DNA of 64,000 nt from Colwellia sp. GTDB taxonomy: Bacteria; Pseudomonadota; Gammaproteobacteria; Enterobacterales; Alteromonadaceae. Within the stretch, counting starts at the first letter, position 1; every line of letters starts with the position of its first letter. The stretch spans positions 62,001 through 126,000 of the forward strand of contig JABSOY010000005.1 of the NCBI GenBank assembly GCA_013215385.1. The letters are read 5' to 3'. Below are positions 26,273 to 35,504 of the stretch, piece by piece. The notes beneath the pieces were generated by a model. It did not search any database. It was given only the letters and a program-made list of their open reading frames with translations, and was not told the DNA's origin. The translations under genes were made by a program, and so were the position numbers.

Positions 26273-26746
26273 TTAGCTTAAGTTCTTAGAGAATAATAAT
26301 TCTAGCTTAGCAATCGTTTCTTCAATCTTACCGACATTGGTTGGCGCAATAAAAATAGTATCGTCACCGGCAATTGTTCCTAAAACACCGTCACTTTTAC
26401 TTAAGCTATCGAGCAATCGAGCAATTAACTGTGCAGCACCTGGGCTGGTACGAACAATAATCATCACTTCATTGTATTCAATATCAAGTACAAGTTGGCG
26501 TAATGGGCTTTTCGCGGTAGGAACGCCCAATTCAGCTGGTAAACAGTAGACCATTTCTTGACGGGCATTACGGGTACGAACGGCGCCATATTTACTGAGC
26601 ATACGCGAAACTTTTGATTGGCTGATATTATCAAAGCCTTGTTTTTTCAGGGCTTCAACAATCTCGCCCTGAGAACCAAACTGCTCTTGTTTTAATAAGT
26701 CTTTAAAAGCCTGAATGAGTGCTTCTTGTTTTTGTGACACTGTCAT
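26273..26746 (-). CDS. argR: Arginine repressor
   Basis: 157-residue hexameric DNA-binding regulator of arginine metabolism. The N-terminal winged helix (residues 1-75) ends with the recognition segment [20 protein letters not shown]; the C-terminal arginine-binding domain has [18 protein letters not shown] and [13 protein letters not shown], with the conserved aspartates that contact arginine. It is divergent from mdh, the arrangement seen in many Gammaproteobacteria, though a repeat element of about 270 bp has entered the intergenic space. The gene probably regulates itself; ARG boxes could not be identified by eye. Confidence 0.97.
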   Translation of the reverse strand: MTVSQKQEALIQAFKDLLKQEQFGSQGEIVEALKKQGFDNISQSKVSRMLSKYGAVRTRNARQEMVYCLPAELGVPTAKSPLRQLVLDIEYNEVMIIVRTSPGAAQLIARLLDSLSKSDGVLGTIAGDDTIFIAPTNVGKIEETIAKLELLFSKNLS

Positions 26747-26820
26747 AATTTAACGATACTCTTTATTATTTTTCTACTACACTTTTGTCATGTTAAACGT
26801 TTAACAATCGAGAAGTAAGA

Positions 26821-27087
26821 CTTAATACCAATTCCAATAAGTTTCTTCCCACTCAGCGAGGTTAAAAGGCTTAGAGGCAAGGCATTGATTGAAGAGAATG
26901 GTTATTCCCTTCTCAAAATCTATAACGCAGTCTGTAGCCTTTTAAAATCGCCCTTTGGGAGCTTTTCAGCGATTCGATAACCGCACGGAATTTCTTTTAT
27001 ATAGAATAACTATATGCAAAAAATTCTATTTGTTCTCAAAACGCTGACAAGCTCTGAGTGGGAACTAACTTAATGGATTTGGTATAA
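26821..27087. mobile_element. MITE-like element with about 35-bp imperfect terminal inverted repeats
   Basis: Left end CTTAATACCAATTCCAATAA (continuing GTTTCTTCCCACTCA) is matched by the inverted right end at 27053-27087 (CTTATACCAAATCCATTAAG, then TTAGTTCCCACTCA) with few differences. About 200 bp lie between, with no coding frame, including further AT-rich palindromic segments. Size, inverted ends and lack of coding fit a non-autonomous transposon-derived repeat. No clear target duplication could be fixed. It occupies the argR-mdh divergent intergenic region, 75 bp from argR and about 145 bp from mdh. Confidence 0.75.
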
Positions 27088-27231
27088 GTATTATTTCAGA
27101 AAACGTATTATACGGTATCCTAATAGCTTATATAGGTTAATATACATTGTTTTTTAGTGGCTGATGCTATATCTTTTGGGCACAAAATTTACGTATTTAC
27201 TCAAATATCCCTTAACTATCGGAGACATTCA

Positions 27232-28167
27232 ATGAAAGTTGCTGTTTTAGGCGCAGCTGGCGGTATCGGCCAAGCGTTATCTTTACTATTAAAAACTCAA
27301 TTACCAGCAGGTTCTGAGCTATCTTTATATGACGTTGCACCAGTTGTTCCAGGTGTTGCGGTTGATTTATCACACATACCAACAGCTGTTGAAGTTAAAG
27401 GTTTTGGTGCTGACGCTTTAGGCGATGCATTAACAGGTGCTGATATTGTCTTGATACCAGCGGGCATGCCACGTAAACCTGGTATGGACCGTGCTGATTT
27501 ATTCGCAGTAAATGCGGGTATTATTAAAACTTTAGCAGAAGGCATTGTTGCTAACTGTCCTAAAGCGTTAGTGGGTATTATTACAAACCCAGTAAACGGA
27601 ACTGTGCCAATTGTTGCTGAAGTCTTCAAAAAAGCAGGTACTTATGATGCAGCGCGTGTATTTGGTATTACTACACTAGATGTTATTCGCAGCGAAGCTT
27701 TTGTTGCTGAATTAAAAGGTTTAAACGTTGCTGACGTTAAAGTTCCTGTGATTGGTGGCCATTCTGGTACTACAATTTTACCACTTCTTTCTCAAGTTGA
27801 AGGCGCTACATTCTCTGATGAAGAGATTGCTACGTTAACACCTCGCATTCAAAACGCAGGTACTGAAGTTGTTAATGCTAAAGCCGGTGGTGGCAGCGCT
27901 ACTTTATCAATGGGCGCAGCAGCAGCTCGTTTTTGTATGTCTTTAGTTAAAGGTTTACAAGGCGAAGACGTTGTAGATTATGCTTACGTTGAAGGCGCAG
28001 GCGAAGATGCACGATTTTTCGCACAACCAGTACGTTTAGGCGTAAATGGCGTAAGCGAAATTTTATCTTACGGTGCACTTAGTGCATTTGAAGAAAAAGC
28101 AAAAGCTGATATGTTAGCGACTTTAAATGCTGACATTAAAGAAGGTGTTGATTACATCAACGGCTAA
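27232..28167 (+). CDS. mdh: Malate dehydrogenase
   Basis: NAD-dependent interconversion of malate and oxaloacetate in the citric acid cycle; cytoplasmic. 311 residues, the normal length. The dinucleotide-binding start [20 protein letters not shown], the substrate loop [13 protein letters not shown] with the catalytic-site arginines, the [11 protein letters not shown] strand and the catalytic histidine in [14 protein letters not shown] are all visible. ATG 27232 has GGAG seven bases upstream; an upstream TTG/ATG would add 25 unrelated residues. Divergent from argR across the MITE-like element. Confidence 0.98.
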   Translation: MKVAVLGAAGGIGQALSLLLKTQLPAGSELSLYDVAPVVPGVAVDLSHIPTAVEVKGFGADALGDALTGADIVLIPAGMPRKPGMDRADLFAVNAGIIKTLAEGIVANCPKALVGIITNPVNGTVPIVAEVFKKAGTYDAARVFGITTLDVIRSEAFVAELKGLNVADVKVPVIGGHSGTTILPLLSQVEGATFSDEEIATLTPRIQNAGTEVVNAKAGGGSATLSMGAAAARFCMSLVKGLQGEDVVDYAYVEGAGEDARFFAQPVRLGVNGVSEILSYGALSAFEEKAKADMLATLNADIKEGVDYING

Positions 28168-28186
28168 TTTGTTGAGTACTAATCAA

Positions 28187-28226
28187 TAAAAAACCGCTGC
28201 TCTTTACCGAGTTAGCGGTTTTTTTA
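28187..28226 (+). terminator. mdh terminator
   Basis: AAAACCGCT and AGCGGTTTT form a stem around the intervening GCTCTTTACCGAGTT segment, followed by a T-run of seven. Located 20 bp after the mdh stop. Confidence 0.88.
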
Positions 28227-28288
28227 TGTCTAAAAATAATAGATGTCTGATTTATAAATGATGGTGATTTATGGAAATATAACGATAA

Positions 28289-28864
28289 TTAGTCGCTTTG
28301 ATTAGCTTGTTTTTTCAGACCACTTTGGCTTAACTGTGTACCTAATAAAGAAAGTAAACAATAAGCGATAAAGAAATAAAAGCCATGCCCGACAGAAGAT
28401 ATCGTTTCGCTGCTGATCATGATGTTGAGTTTAAAGCCCATAATACTTAGTGTTTGTTGATTTGCTGTTTCCGCATGATTCGTCGATAACACCGCTAAAA
28501 ATATTGCGACAACAAAAACGTCAGCCATAGACCACTTACCAATAGCGCCGACAAAGCTAATAATTCTTCTTTCTATTTGTGTATTTCTTTTAAAATAAGA
28601 CCAAGCCACTAGGCATGTTTTTATTAAAGGAATACAGATTGAAAATATAAAAATTAGCCCCGCGACTAATAAACGGTCGTGCTGCCATAGTTCTTGAATC
28701 GTGGTTAATAAAGAAAGCTCTTTATTAACCAGTTCAGAGGTGAGTGCAGGACCACTAATATTGGCACTAACATCCATATTTAAAGCAAACATCGGCAATA
28801 AAATACCGGGAATAAATAATAATATGGCTAAAAGATTGAGGTAAAAACCAAAATGAGTTTTCAT
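28289..28864 (-). CDS. PqiA-domain inner-membrane protein
   Basis: 191 residues with four transmembrane segments (about 7-26, 68-90, 110-130 and 155-180). The PqiA motif GKWSMADVFVVAIFLAVLS is clear. Paraquat-inducible protein A proteins work with MCE-type lipid carriers such as PqiB; here there is one PqiA unit and no PqiB/PqiC beside it. The cytoplasmic zinc-ribbon cysteines of some PqiA proteins are absent. It starts 2 bp after the stop of ispB, so the two may be co-transcribed. The function is inferred from the family only. Confidence 0.87.
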   Translation of the reverse strand: MKTHFGFYLNLLAILLFIPGILLPMFALNMDVSANISGPALTSELVNKELSLLTTIQELWQHDRLLVAGLIFIFSICIPLIKTCLVAWSYFKRNTQIERRIISFVGAIGKWSMADVFVVAIFLAVLSTNHAETANQQTLSIMGFKLNIMISSETISSVGHGFYFFIAYCLLSLLGTQLSQSGLKKQANQSD

Positions 28865-28866
28865 AA

Positions 28867-29838
28867 TTAAACGCTTCTATTGGCAGCAATATGAGCAAGC
28901 GCTATTAGCGCCTGTTTATGTTCAGATTCAGGTAACACATGTAAAGCGTTAATGGCCTTGTCAGCCTCTTGCTCGGCTTTCTTTTGTGTATACACTAAAG
29001 AACCTGTTTGTTTCATAACAGCGAGTATTTCGTCTAAATGGTCCATACCATTACAATGTTCGATGGCATCGCGGATTAATTGTCTTTGTTGCTCATTACC
29101 ATGCTTCATTGCGTAAATTAATGGCAGGGTAGGTTTACCCTCAGCTAAATCATCACCGACATTTTTCCCCATGGATTTTGCATCAGCTGTGTAATCCATA
29201 ATATCGTCTACTAACTGGAAAGCTGTACCTAAATACTTGCCATATTCTTGCATCGCTTTTTCAATGGTTTCGTCTTGCCCCGCAATTACTGCCGCTAATC
29301 GAGTTGCTGCCTCAAATAATTTTGCTGTTTTACAATAGATAACTTCAAAGTAGCTTTCTTCTGTCGTGTCTGGGTCATTACAATTCATTAATTGTAATAC
29401 TTCACCTTCGGCAACAATATTGGTGGCGTCAGACAAAATGTTCATTATTCTCATGTCGCCGAGTTTTGTCATCATTTGAAAAGAGCGGGTATAGAGAAAA
29501 TCACCAACGAGCACACTGGCACTATTGCCAAATAATGCATTGGCAGTTTCACGACCACGGCGCATGTTTGATTCATCGACGACATCATCGTGCAATAACG
29601 TTGCCGTGTGTATGAACTCAATAATGGCAGCGATAGAAATATGTTCTTCACCTTGATAATCGAAAGCACGTGCGGCTAAAACGGTCAGCATAGGCCGCAT
29701 GCGTTTTCCGCCAGCATTAACGATATAAATACCAAGTTGGTTAATTAGCGCGACATCAGAGTTTATTTGCGAATAAATAAGATTATTTACTGCCGTCATA
29801 TCGTTTTGGGTGAGGGCTTGTATGTTTTTGATATCCAT
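28867..29838 (-). CDS. ispB: Octaprenyl diphosphate synthase
   Basis: 323-residue trans-isoprenyl diphosphate synthase that makes the ubiquinone side chain from FPP and IPP. Both aspartate-rich motifs are present: first LLHDDVVDESNMRRG (about residues 81-95) and second QLVDDIMDYTAD (about 208-219). The IPP-binding stretch GGKRMRPMLTVLAAR lies near residue 44. Cytoplasmic. It is divergent from rplU-rpmA across a 226-bp region, a common arrangement in Gammaproteobacteria, and precedes the PqiA-domain gene. Confidence 0.95.
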   Translation of the reverse strand: MDIKNIQALTQNDMTAVNNLIYSQINSDVALINQLGIYIVNAGGKRMRPMLTVLAARAFDYQGEEHISIAAIIEFIHTATLLHDDVVDESNMRRGRETANALFGNSASVLVGDFLYTRSFQMMTKLGDMRIMNILSDATNIVAEGEVLQLMNCNDPDTTEESYFEVIYCKTAKLFEAATRLAAVIAGQDETIEKAMQEYGKYLGTAFQLVDDIMDYTADAKSMGKNVGDDLAEGKPTLPLIYAMKHGNEQQRQLIRDAIEHCNGMDHLDEILAVMKQTGSLVYTQKKAEQEADKAINALHVLPESEHKQALIALAHIAANRSV

Positions 29839-29978
29839 AGAAAGCTACAGCTACCTTTTTTGTTATATTGAGGATATTTTATTATCGGTGAGTTTACACG
29901 AAATTATTCAGCAATAAAGGGCTGTAGAGCATTAGTTTAATGATAAGCAAATTAATTAGAAATAGATGCGAATTAGAC

Positions 29979-30007
29979 TTGCCTGAATAAAAATCTTCGC
30001 GTAGAAT
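29979..30007 (+). promoter_or_regulatory. Predicted sigma-70 promoter of rplU-rpmA
   Basis: TTGCCT (-35) and TAGAAT (-10) with a 17-base spacer, placed 58 bp before the rplU start. Close to consensus in both hexamers. Confidence 0.65.
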
Positions 30008-30064
30008 TCGCGCCCTATATTTTTAAATTTAGCGTCTAAATAAATGACGCTGTACGGAGTAGGT

Positions 30065-30376
30065 ATGTACGCTGTATTCCAAAGTGGCGGTAAACAACAC
30101 CGCGTAACTGAAGGACAAACAGTTCGCCTTGAAAAGCTTGAGCTTGAAATTGGTGCAACAGTAGAATTCGATAACGTTTTAATGATCGCTGACGGCGAAG
30201 AAGTTAATGTAGGCGCGCCTTACATTGCCGGTGGTAAAGTAGTAGCTGAGATTGTAAATCAAGGCCGTGCTGATAAAGTTAAAATTGTTAAATTTAAACG
30301 TCGTAAGCATTCACGTAAAGAAGCGGGCCATCGTCAATGGTTCACTGAAGTGAAAATTACTGGCATTAACGGCTAA
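30065..30376 (+). CDS. rplU: 50S ribosomal protein L21
   Basis: 103 residues, the standard length for bL21, a large-subunit protein that binds 23S rRNA. Begins [20 protein letters not shown], the conserved N-terminus, and ends [20 protein letters not shown], the conserved basic C-terminal region. I use ATG 30065, preceded by GGAG five bases away, rather than ATG 30044. First gene of rplU-rpmA, 16 bp before rpmA. Confidence 0.98.
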   Translation: MYAVFQSGGKQHRVTEGQTVRLEKLELEIGATVEFDNVLMIADGEEVNVGAPYIAGGKVVAEIVNQGRADKVKIVKFKRRKHSRKEAGHRQWFTEVKITGING

Positions 30377-30392
30377 TTAGGAGCGATTTAAA

Positions 30393-30650
30393 ATGGCACA
30401 TAAGAAAGCTGCAGGTAGTACACGAAATGGTCGCGATTCAGAAGCTAAACGCCTAGGTGTTAAGCGTTATGGTGGCGAATCTGTATTAGCTGGAAACATT
30501 ATTGTTCGTCAACGTGGTACTAGATTCCATGCTGGAACAAATATGGGTATTGGTAAAGACCACACATTATTTGCTTTAACAGATGGTAAAGTACAATTTG
30601 ATGTTAAAGGTCCTAAAAGCCGTAAGTTCGTAAGTATCGTTGCTGAGTAA
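30393..30650 (+). CDS. rpmA: 50S ribosomal protein L27
   Basis: 85 residues, standard length for bL27, whose N-terminal tail reaches the peptidyl transferase centre. The N-terminus [20 protein letters not shown] and the [20 protein letters not shown] segment are characteristic. AGGAG lies 8 bases before ATG. Co-transcribed with rplU; a strong terminator follows, so obgE, although next, has its own transcription start or is read through. Confidence 0.98.
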   Translation: MAHKKAAGSTRNGRDSEAKRLGVKRYGGESVLAGNIIVRQRGTRFHAGTNMGIGKDHTLFALTDGKVQFDVKGPKSRKFVSIVAE

Positions 30651-30670
30651 CGTTACCCGACCTTAATAAA

Positions 30671-30698
30671 GACCCTGCTTTAGCAGGGTTTTTTTTTG
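30671..30698 (+). terminator. rplU-rpmA terminator
   Basis: ACCCTGC and GCAGGGT form a 7-bp GC-rich stem with a 4-base loop, followed by nine Ts. 20 bp after the rpmA stop. Confidence 0.95.
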
Positions 30699-30785
30699 AT
30701 ACTTAATTACATAAGTATCGTAATTAAGTATAAAAAATAACTTTGTTTTGGTAAGTGTGAAAAATAACTTATAATAAGGCAATAG

Positions 30786-31970
<1,185 letters not shown>

Positions 31971-31999
31971 TCACTAGTCAATCCGTTCAGTTTTATAAG

Positions 32000-32035
32000 A
32001 AAGCTTAAGTATAATTTTACTTGAGCTTTTTTTTT
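32000..32035 (+). terminator. obgE terminator
   Basis: AAGCTTAAGTA pairs with TACTTGAGCTT (one mismatch) around a short loop, followed by nine Ts. 30 bp after the obgE stop. Confidence 0.88.
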
Positions 32036-32057
32036 ACGTTAAAATGTCTCTGCTAAT

Positions 32058-32095
32058 AAGTTGATTGAAGCTCACAGTGATGCTTCAATCAACTT
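32058..32095. repeat. Near-perfect hairpin upstream of folA
   Basis: AAGTTGATTGAAGC and GCTTCAATCAACTT are 14-bp perfect inverted repeats separated by 10 bases, and the loop itself contains CAC/GTG, extending the stem to about 17-18 bp with one bulge. No T-run follows, so it is not a standard terminator. It ends 29 bp before the folA start and may affect folA expression or be a protein-binding operator. Confidence 0.6.
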
Positions 32096-32123
32096 AATCA
32101 TATAAATTACAGCGAAAAATATA

Positions 32124-32615
32124 ATGACCATACTTTCTATGATCGTCGCACATGCCGACAACCGTATAATAGGTAAAGACAATGATATGCCTTGGCATTT
32201 ACCTGCCGATTTAGCCTATTTTAAAAGGACTACACTCGGTAAACCTATTATTATGGGACGAAAAACCTACGAATCTATCGGAAGGCCATTGCCCGGTAGA
32301 CAAAATATTGTCATTTCACGTGATAATAATTATCACGCAGCAGGAGTTGATAGTGTGACTTCTGTTGAAGAAGCGCTTACCCTTGCTGGAAATGTAGAAG
32401 AGATCATGGTGATAGGCGGAGGTGCGATTTACGCGCATTGCTTACCCTTTGCTAATCGACTCTATATTACCCATATAAAAGCTAATATAGAGGGAGATAC
32501 CCAGTTCCCTGATTATGATGCAAAAGAAGATTGGCAACTCATCGATAGCGAGATATCTTGTGCTGATGAAAAAAACAAGTACCAACTTAATTTCTGTGTT
32601 TATGAGCGAAAATAG
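32124..32615 (+). CDS. folA: Dihydrofolate reductase
   Basis: 163 residues, standard length. Reduces dihydrofolate to tetrahydrofolate with NADPH. Motifs: the N-terminal MIVAHADNRIIGKDNDMPWH with the PWHLPADL catalytic segment, GRKTYESIGRPLPGRQNIVI, VIGGGAIYAHCLP and the C-terminal YQLNFCVYERK. Preceded by a strong hairpin and followed by a terminator. In E. coli it lies by apaH; here it is separate, before the djlA/murU/amgK and lptD-apaH genes. Confidence 0.97.
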   Translation: MTILSMIVAHADNRIIGKDNDMPWHLPADLAYFKRTTLGKPIIMGRKTYESIGRPLPGRQNIVISRDNNYHAAGVDSVTSVEEALTLAGNVEEIMVIGGGAIYAHCLPFANRLYITHIKANIEGDTQFPDYDAKEDWQLIDSEISCADEKNKYQLNFCVYERK

Positions 32616-32629
32616 ATAAATAAATAGCG

Positions 32630-32666
32630 AATAAAAAACGCATTCTACAAGTATGCGTTTTTTATT
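32630..32666 (+). terminator. folA terminator
   Basis: AATAAAAAACGCAT and ATGCGTTTTTTATT form a 14-bp stem with a 9-base loop and a T-tract. It could act on both strands, so it may also serve the convergent djlA gene. Confidence 0.9.
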
Positions 32667-32765
32667 TGTGCGTTAGGAAAAATTAATTTTAATCATTATT
32701 GGATAAACAGCAACATAAGTAACTAACAATAATCATTAATCACCTAGTATTCACTCTCACTGCTT

Positions 32766-33560
32766 TTATTTGTTTTTTGTTATTACTTCATAGGCCGCTT
32801 GAATATCTTGAGTTTTCTGCTTTGCCATCTCCATCATTTCAGGAGGTAATCCTTTGGCGACTAACTTGTCCGGATGATGCTGAGACATTAACTTACGGTA
32901 AGTGTTTTTAATGTCTTTTTCAGACGTATCAGGTGAAACCCCTAATACTTTATAAGCACTTTCAAGTTGTGATTGCGACGACTGCTGAGTACCTTGTCCT
33001 TGATGAAATTGAGCTCCGGCAATCATCATTTCTAACAATTGGTCGAGTTCTTTTGCTGAAAAGCCTAATTGCTCTGCAATAGTGTGCAATGCTTGACGCT
33101 CTTCGTTATCTAATATGCCATCAGCAAAGGCGACTTGAATTTGAATCTCTAAAAAAAGTGATAATAAATCATGGCGATTTCCACAGGCGGTTTTAAATTT
33201 TCTTAAGCGGTCTTTAAGGGAAAAATCACTACTTTTGCCTTCACTGAAAGCATCTTGAGCCTGTTGCCTTAATTCACCTTGTAAAGATAACTTGTCCATA
33301 TAAGCACTGGCAAATTGAATTTCATGTTTTGACACTAAACCATTAGCTTTAGCTATGTAGCCCATCACTGAAAAGGTGGTATAGAAAAATGCTGCTTGGC
33401 GCTTACTTTCAGCGCCCTTCGAGTTAGCTAAATGGCTAAAATCGAACGATCGACCCTTATCAAAATTATGGCCGATAAACATACCAATTAATGCGCCAAG
33501 TATATTTTTACTGAGCATAAAGCCAAATAAAAATCCTAAAAGTTTTCCCCATATTTTCAT
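32766..33560 (-). CDS. djlA: DjlA, membrane-anchored DnaJ-like co-chaperone
   Basis: 264-residue inner-membrane protein. One N-terminal membrane segment (about 6-30, glycine-rich, the type that mediates dimerisation), a TerB-like helical middle domain (about 60-175) and a C-terminal J domain whose HPD motif is in KLMSQHHPDKLVAKG. It stimulates DnaK and acts in envelope stress and capsule regulation in relatives. The J domain's KVLGVSPDTSEKDIKNTYRK segment is clear. The start ATG 33560 has AGGT about 10 bases upstream; the TTG at 33566 is the alternative. djlA lies next to the lptD cluster in many Gammaproteobacteria. Confidence 0.93.
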   Translation of the reverse strand: MKIWGKLLGFLFGFMLSKNILGALIGMFIGHNFDKGRSFDFSHLANSKGAESKRQAAFFYTTFSVMGYIAKANGLVSKHEIQFASAYMDKLSLQGELRQQAQDAFSEGKSSDFSLKDRLRKFKTACGNRHDLLSLFLEIQIQVAFADGILDNEERQALHTIAEQLGFSAKELDQLLEMMIAGAQFHQGQGTQQSSQSQLESAYKVLGVSPDTSEKDIKNTYRKLMSQHHPDKLVAKGLPPEMMEMAKQKTQDIQAAYEVITKNK

Positions 33561-33581
33561 ATTCAATATTACCTGTTTGTA

Positions 33582-34289
33582 TTATTTATTTAGCAAAGCT
33601 AGACGCTCTGGCGTACCAACATCAGTCCATGCACAATTAAGTAAACTGGCAGAAACTGTATGTTGGCTGACTGCTTTTTTGAGCATAGGACCAAGCTTTA
33701 ATGATTCTTCGAGATGTTTCCCTTTAAAAAACTCAGGGCGAAAAAGGCTTAAACCACTAAAGGTAAAAGTTAATTTATTGTTTATTGCTGAGTCTGAGCT
33801 ATGTTCAATATTTTGTAGTTGATGGTTATCAAAGATAAAATCACCATCTATATTATGCTCTGGGTTTTTAATTAAACAGATGTGCGCTAAGCAATCATCG
33901 GCTAATTTTGGCATTTTGGAAAAGTTAAAATCAGTGAACACATCACCATTTATTAGCATAAAAGGTTCGTTAGCAAGTCTTGACGCTGAATTATTAGTGA
34001 GCAAGGGGAGTGCTTTGATAATACCACCAGCGGTTTCAAGCGCGCCTTGTTCTTCAGGACTATAGGTAATCTTTACGCCAAATTTTACACCATTACCTAA
34101 ATGGCTTGAAATCATTTCACCTAGCCAAGCATGATTAATAACAATATCGGTAATACCGCATTGTGCTAGCTTAGTAATATGATATTCAATTAAAGGAATA
34201 CCATGAACTTTTAAAAGCGGTTTTGGGCAAGTATCCGTTAATGGTCGCATACGCTCGCCACGCCCTGCGGCTAATATCATCGCTTTCAT
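33582..34289 (-). CDS. murU: N-acetylmuramate 1-phosphate uridylyltransferase
   Basis: 235 residues with a nucleotidyltransferase fold. Converts MurNAc-1-phosphate to UDP-MurNAc in cell-wall recycling. The signature MILAAGRGERMRPLTDTCPK is visible, followed by the LLKVHGIPLIEYH segment and the INGDVFTDFNFSK metal-binding site. It starts one base after the stop of amgK, so the two are translationally coupled. The family also includes glucose-1-phosphate adenylyl/uridylyltransferases, but the coupling with AmgK makes MurU the best reading. Confidence 0.9.
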   Translation of the reverse strand: MKAMILAAGRGERMRPLTDTCPKPLLKVHGIPLIEYHITKLAQCGITDIVINHAWLGEMISSHLGNGVKFGVKITYSPEEQGALETAGGIIKALPLLTNNSASRLANEPFMLINGDVFTDFNFSKMPKLADDCLAHICLIKNPEHNIDGDFIFDNHQLQNIEHSSDSAINNKLTFTFSGLSLFRPEFFKGKHLEESLKLGPMLKKAVSQHTVSASLLNCAWTDVGTPERLALLNK

Positions 34290-34290
34290 A

Positions 34291-35337
34291 TTATTTACTC
34301 TGCTGTGAATTGATTACATTATTTTTCAATAGTTCTTTGTCCATTGCAGGAAGGATTTTGTTGGTAAGTAATTGAAGTAAAGGTTTAAATTCATCATATT
34401 GTTCACTTATGTCAACAAGGTAACTAAGTGTTAGGGGAATATCTTTAAGGTAACCACTTTTGCTATCACGGTGATGTAAACGGGCAAATATACCACTGGC
34501 TTTAAGGTGACGCTGCAGGCCTGTTAAGTCAAACCAGCGTTGCCATTGTGCTTTAGTTATTGTCGTTGTATTGGCTAAATAAGGCTGTGAGCTCATTAAC
34601 TCAACATAATATTGTAATAACTCAGCCACTTTTTCCTGTGGCCATTTTACATAACAATCACGCAGTAATGAGACTATATCGTAGGTGATAGGCCCGATGA
34701 CCGCATCCTGAAAGTCAATAATTCCAAGCTCATCGTTTTCTGCTACCATAATATTTCGGCTGTGATAATCGCGATGCATCAACACTTGTGGCTGCTGAAG
34801 CATATTTTCGGTTAGTAGACTAAAGCAAGTGTTTAATTGTGCATGTTCTGATTCTGACAAACTAATAGATAAATGCTTTTCAACGAGCCATTCAGTAAAT
34901 ATGTCGAGCTCTCGTTTAACGAAAGCTTGATCATAATGGACAATACTTTTATCGGTTGAGCTCAAGCCTAAATGCAGCTTAGGTAATATATTGATGGCCT
35001 GTTGGTAAACATTCGACATGTTTTCTAGGGTAAGTGTGTCACTTAATAAAGTATTACCAAAATCTGACAGACAAAAGAATCCTAGCGATAAATCCACTGC
35101 AATAATTTCAGGAACTAAAATACCCTGCTGGTCTAGCAATTTTTGCAAACGTACAAAAGCTGGGTTGTCTGACATATCAATGGGGGCATCCACGGCAATG
35201 AATGACTTTCCTTGATGAGGAAAACGATAATAACAACGAAAACCTGCATCACCTGACATTGGCATCAAGGTGACAGTGTCAATTGAGAGTTGTTGGCATA
35301 ACCAGTTTTGCAGCGTCTGAATTCTAGAATTTAGCAA
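34291..35337 (-). CDS. amgK: Anomeric N-acetylmuramate/N-acetylglucosamine kinase AmgK
   Basis: 348-residue aminoglycoside-phosphotransferase-fold sugar kinase, phosphorylating MurNAc at C1. The catalytic loop VLMHRDYHSRNIMV and metal-binding LGIIDFQDAVIGP are both present, and an N-terminal nucleotide-binding lobe begins MPMSGDAGFRCYYRF. With murU it forms the anhMurNAc recycling bypass that feeds UDP-MurNAc without de novo synthesis (a route tied to fosfomycin resistance in pseudomonads). It is divergent from lptD with a 167-bp gap, the common arrangement. Confidence 0.92.
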   Translation of the reverse strand: MLNSRIQTLQNWLCQQLSIDTVTLMPMSGDAGFRCYYRFPHQGKSFIAVDAPIDMSDNPAFVRLQKLLDQQGILVPEIIAVDLSLGFFCLSDFGNTLLSDTLTLENMSNVYQQAINILPKLHLGLSSTDKSIVHYDQAFVKRELDIFTEWLVEKHLSISLSESEHAQLNTCFSLLTENMLQQPQVLMHRDYHSRNIMVAENDELGIIDFQDAVIGPITYDIVSLLRDCYVKWPQEKVAELLQYYVELMSSQPYLANTTTITKAQWQRWFDLTGLQRHLKASGIFARLHHRDSKSGYLKDIPLTLSYLVDISEQYDEFKPLLQLLTNKILPAMDKELLKNNVINSQQSK

Positions 35338-35504
35338 TCGTCTATATTCCTAATAATATGATAACAAGTGAATTTGAAGTAAATACCGATAATATACCCA
35401 ATTAGTACCGTAAAGAATATTGCTATATTATCTGGTTGTTTGCGTATAAAATATCATTCGCTCATTATTTATATTGCTTTATTCATTTACCTATCGGACT
35501 GTTA

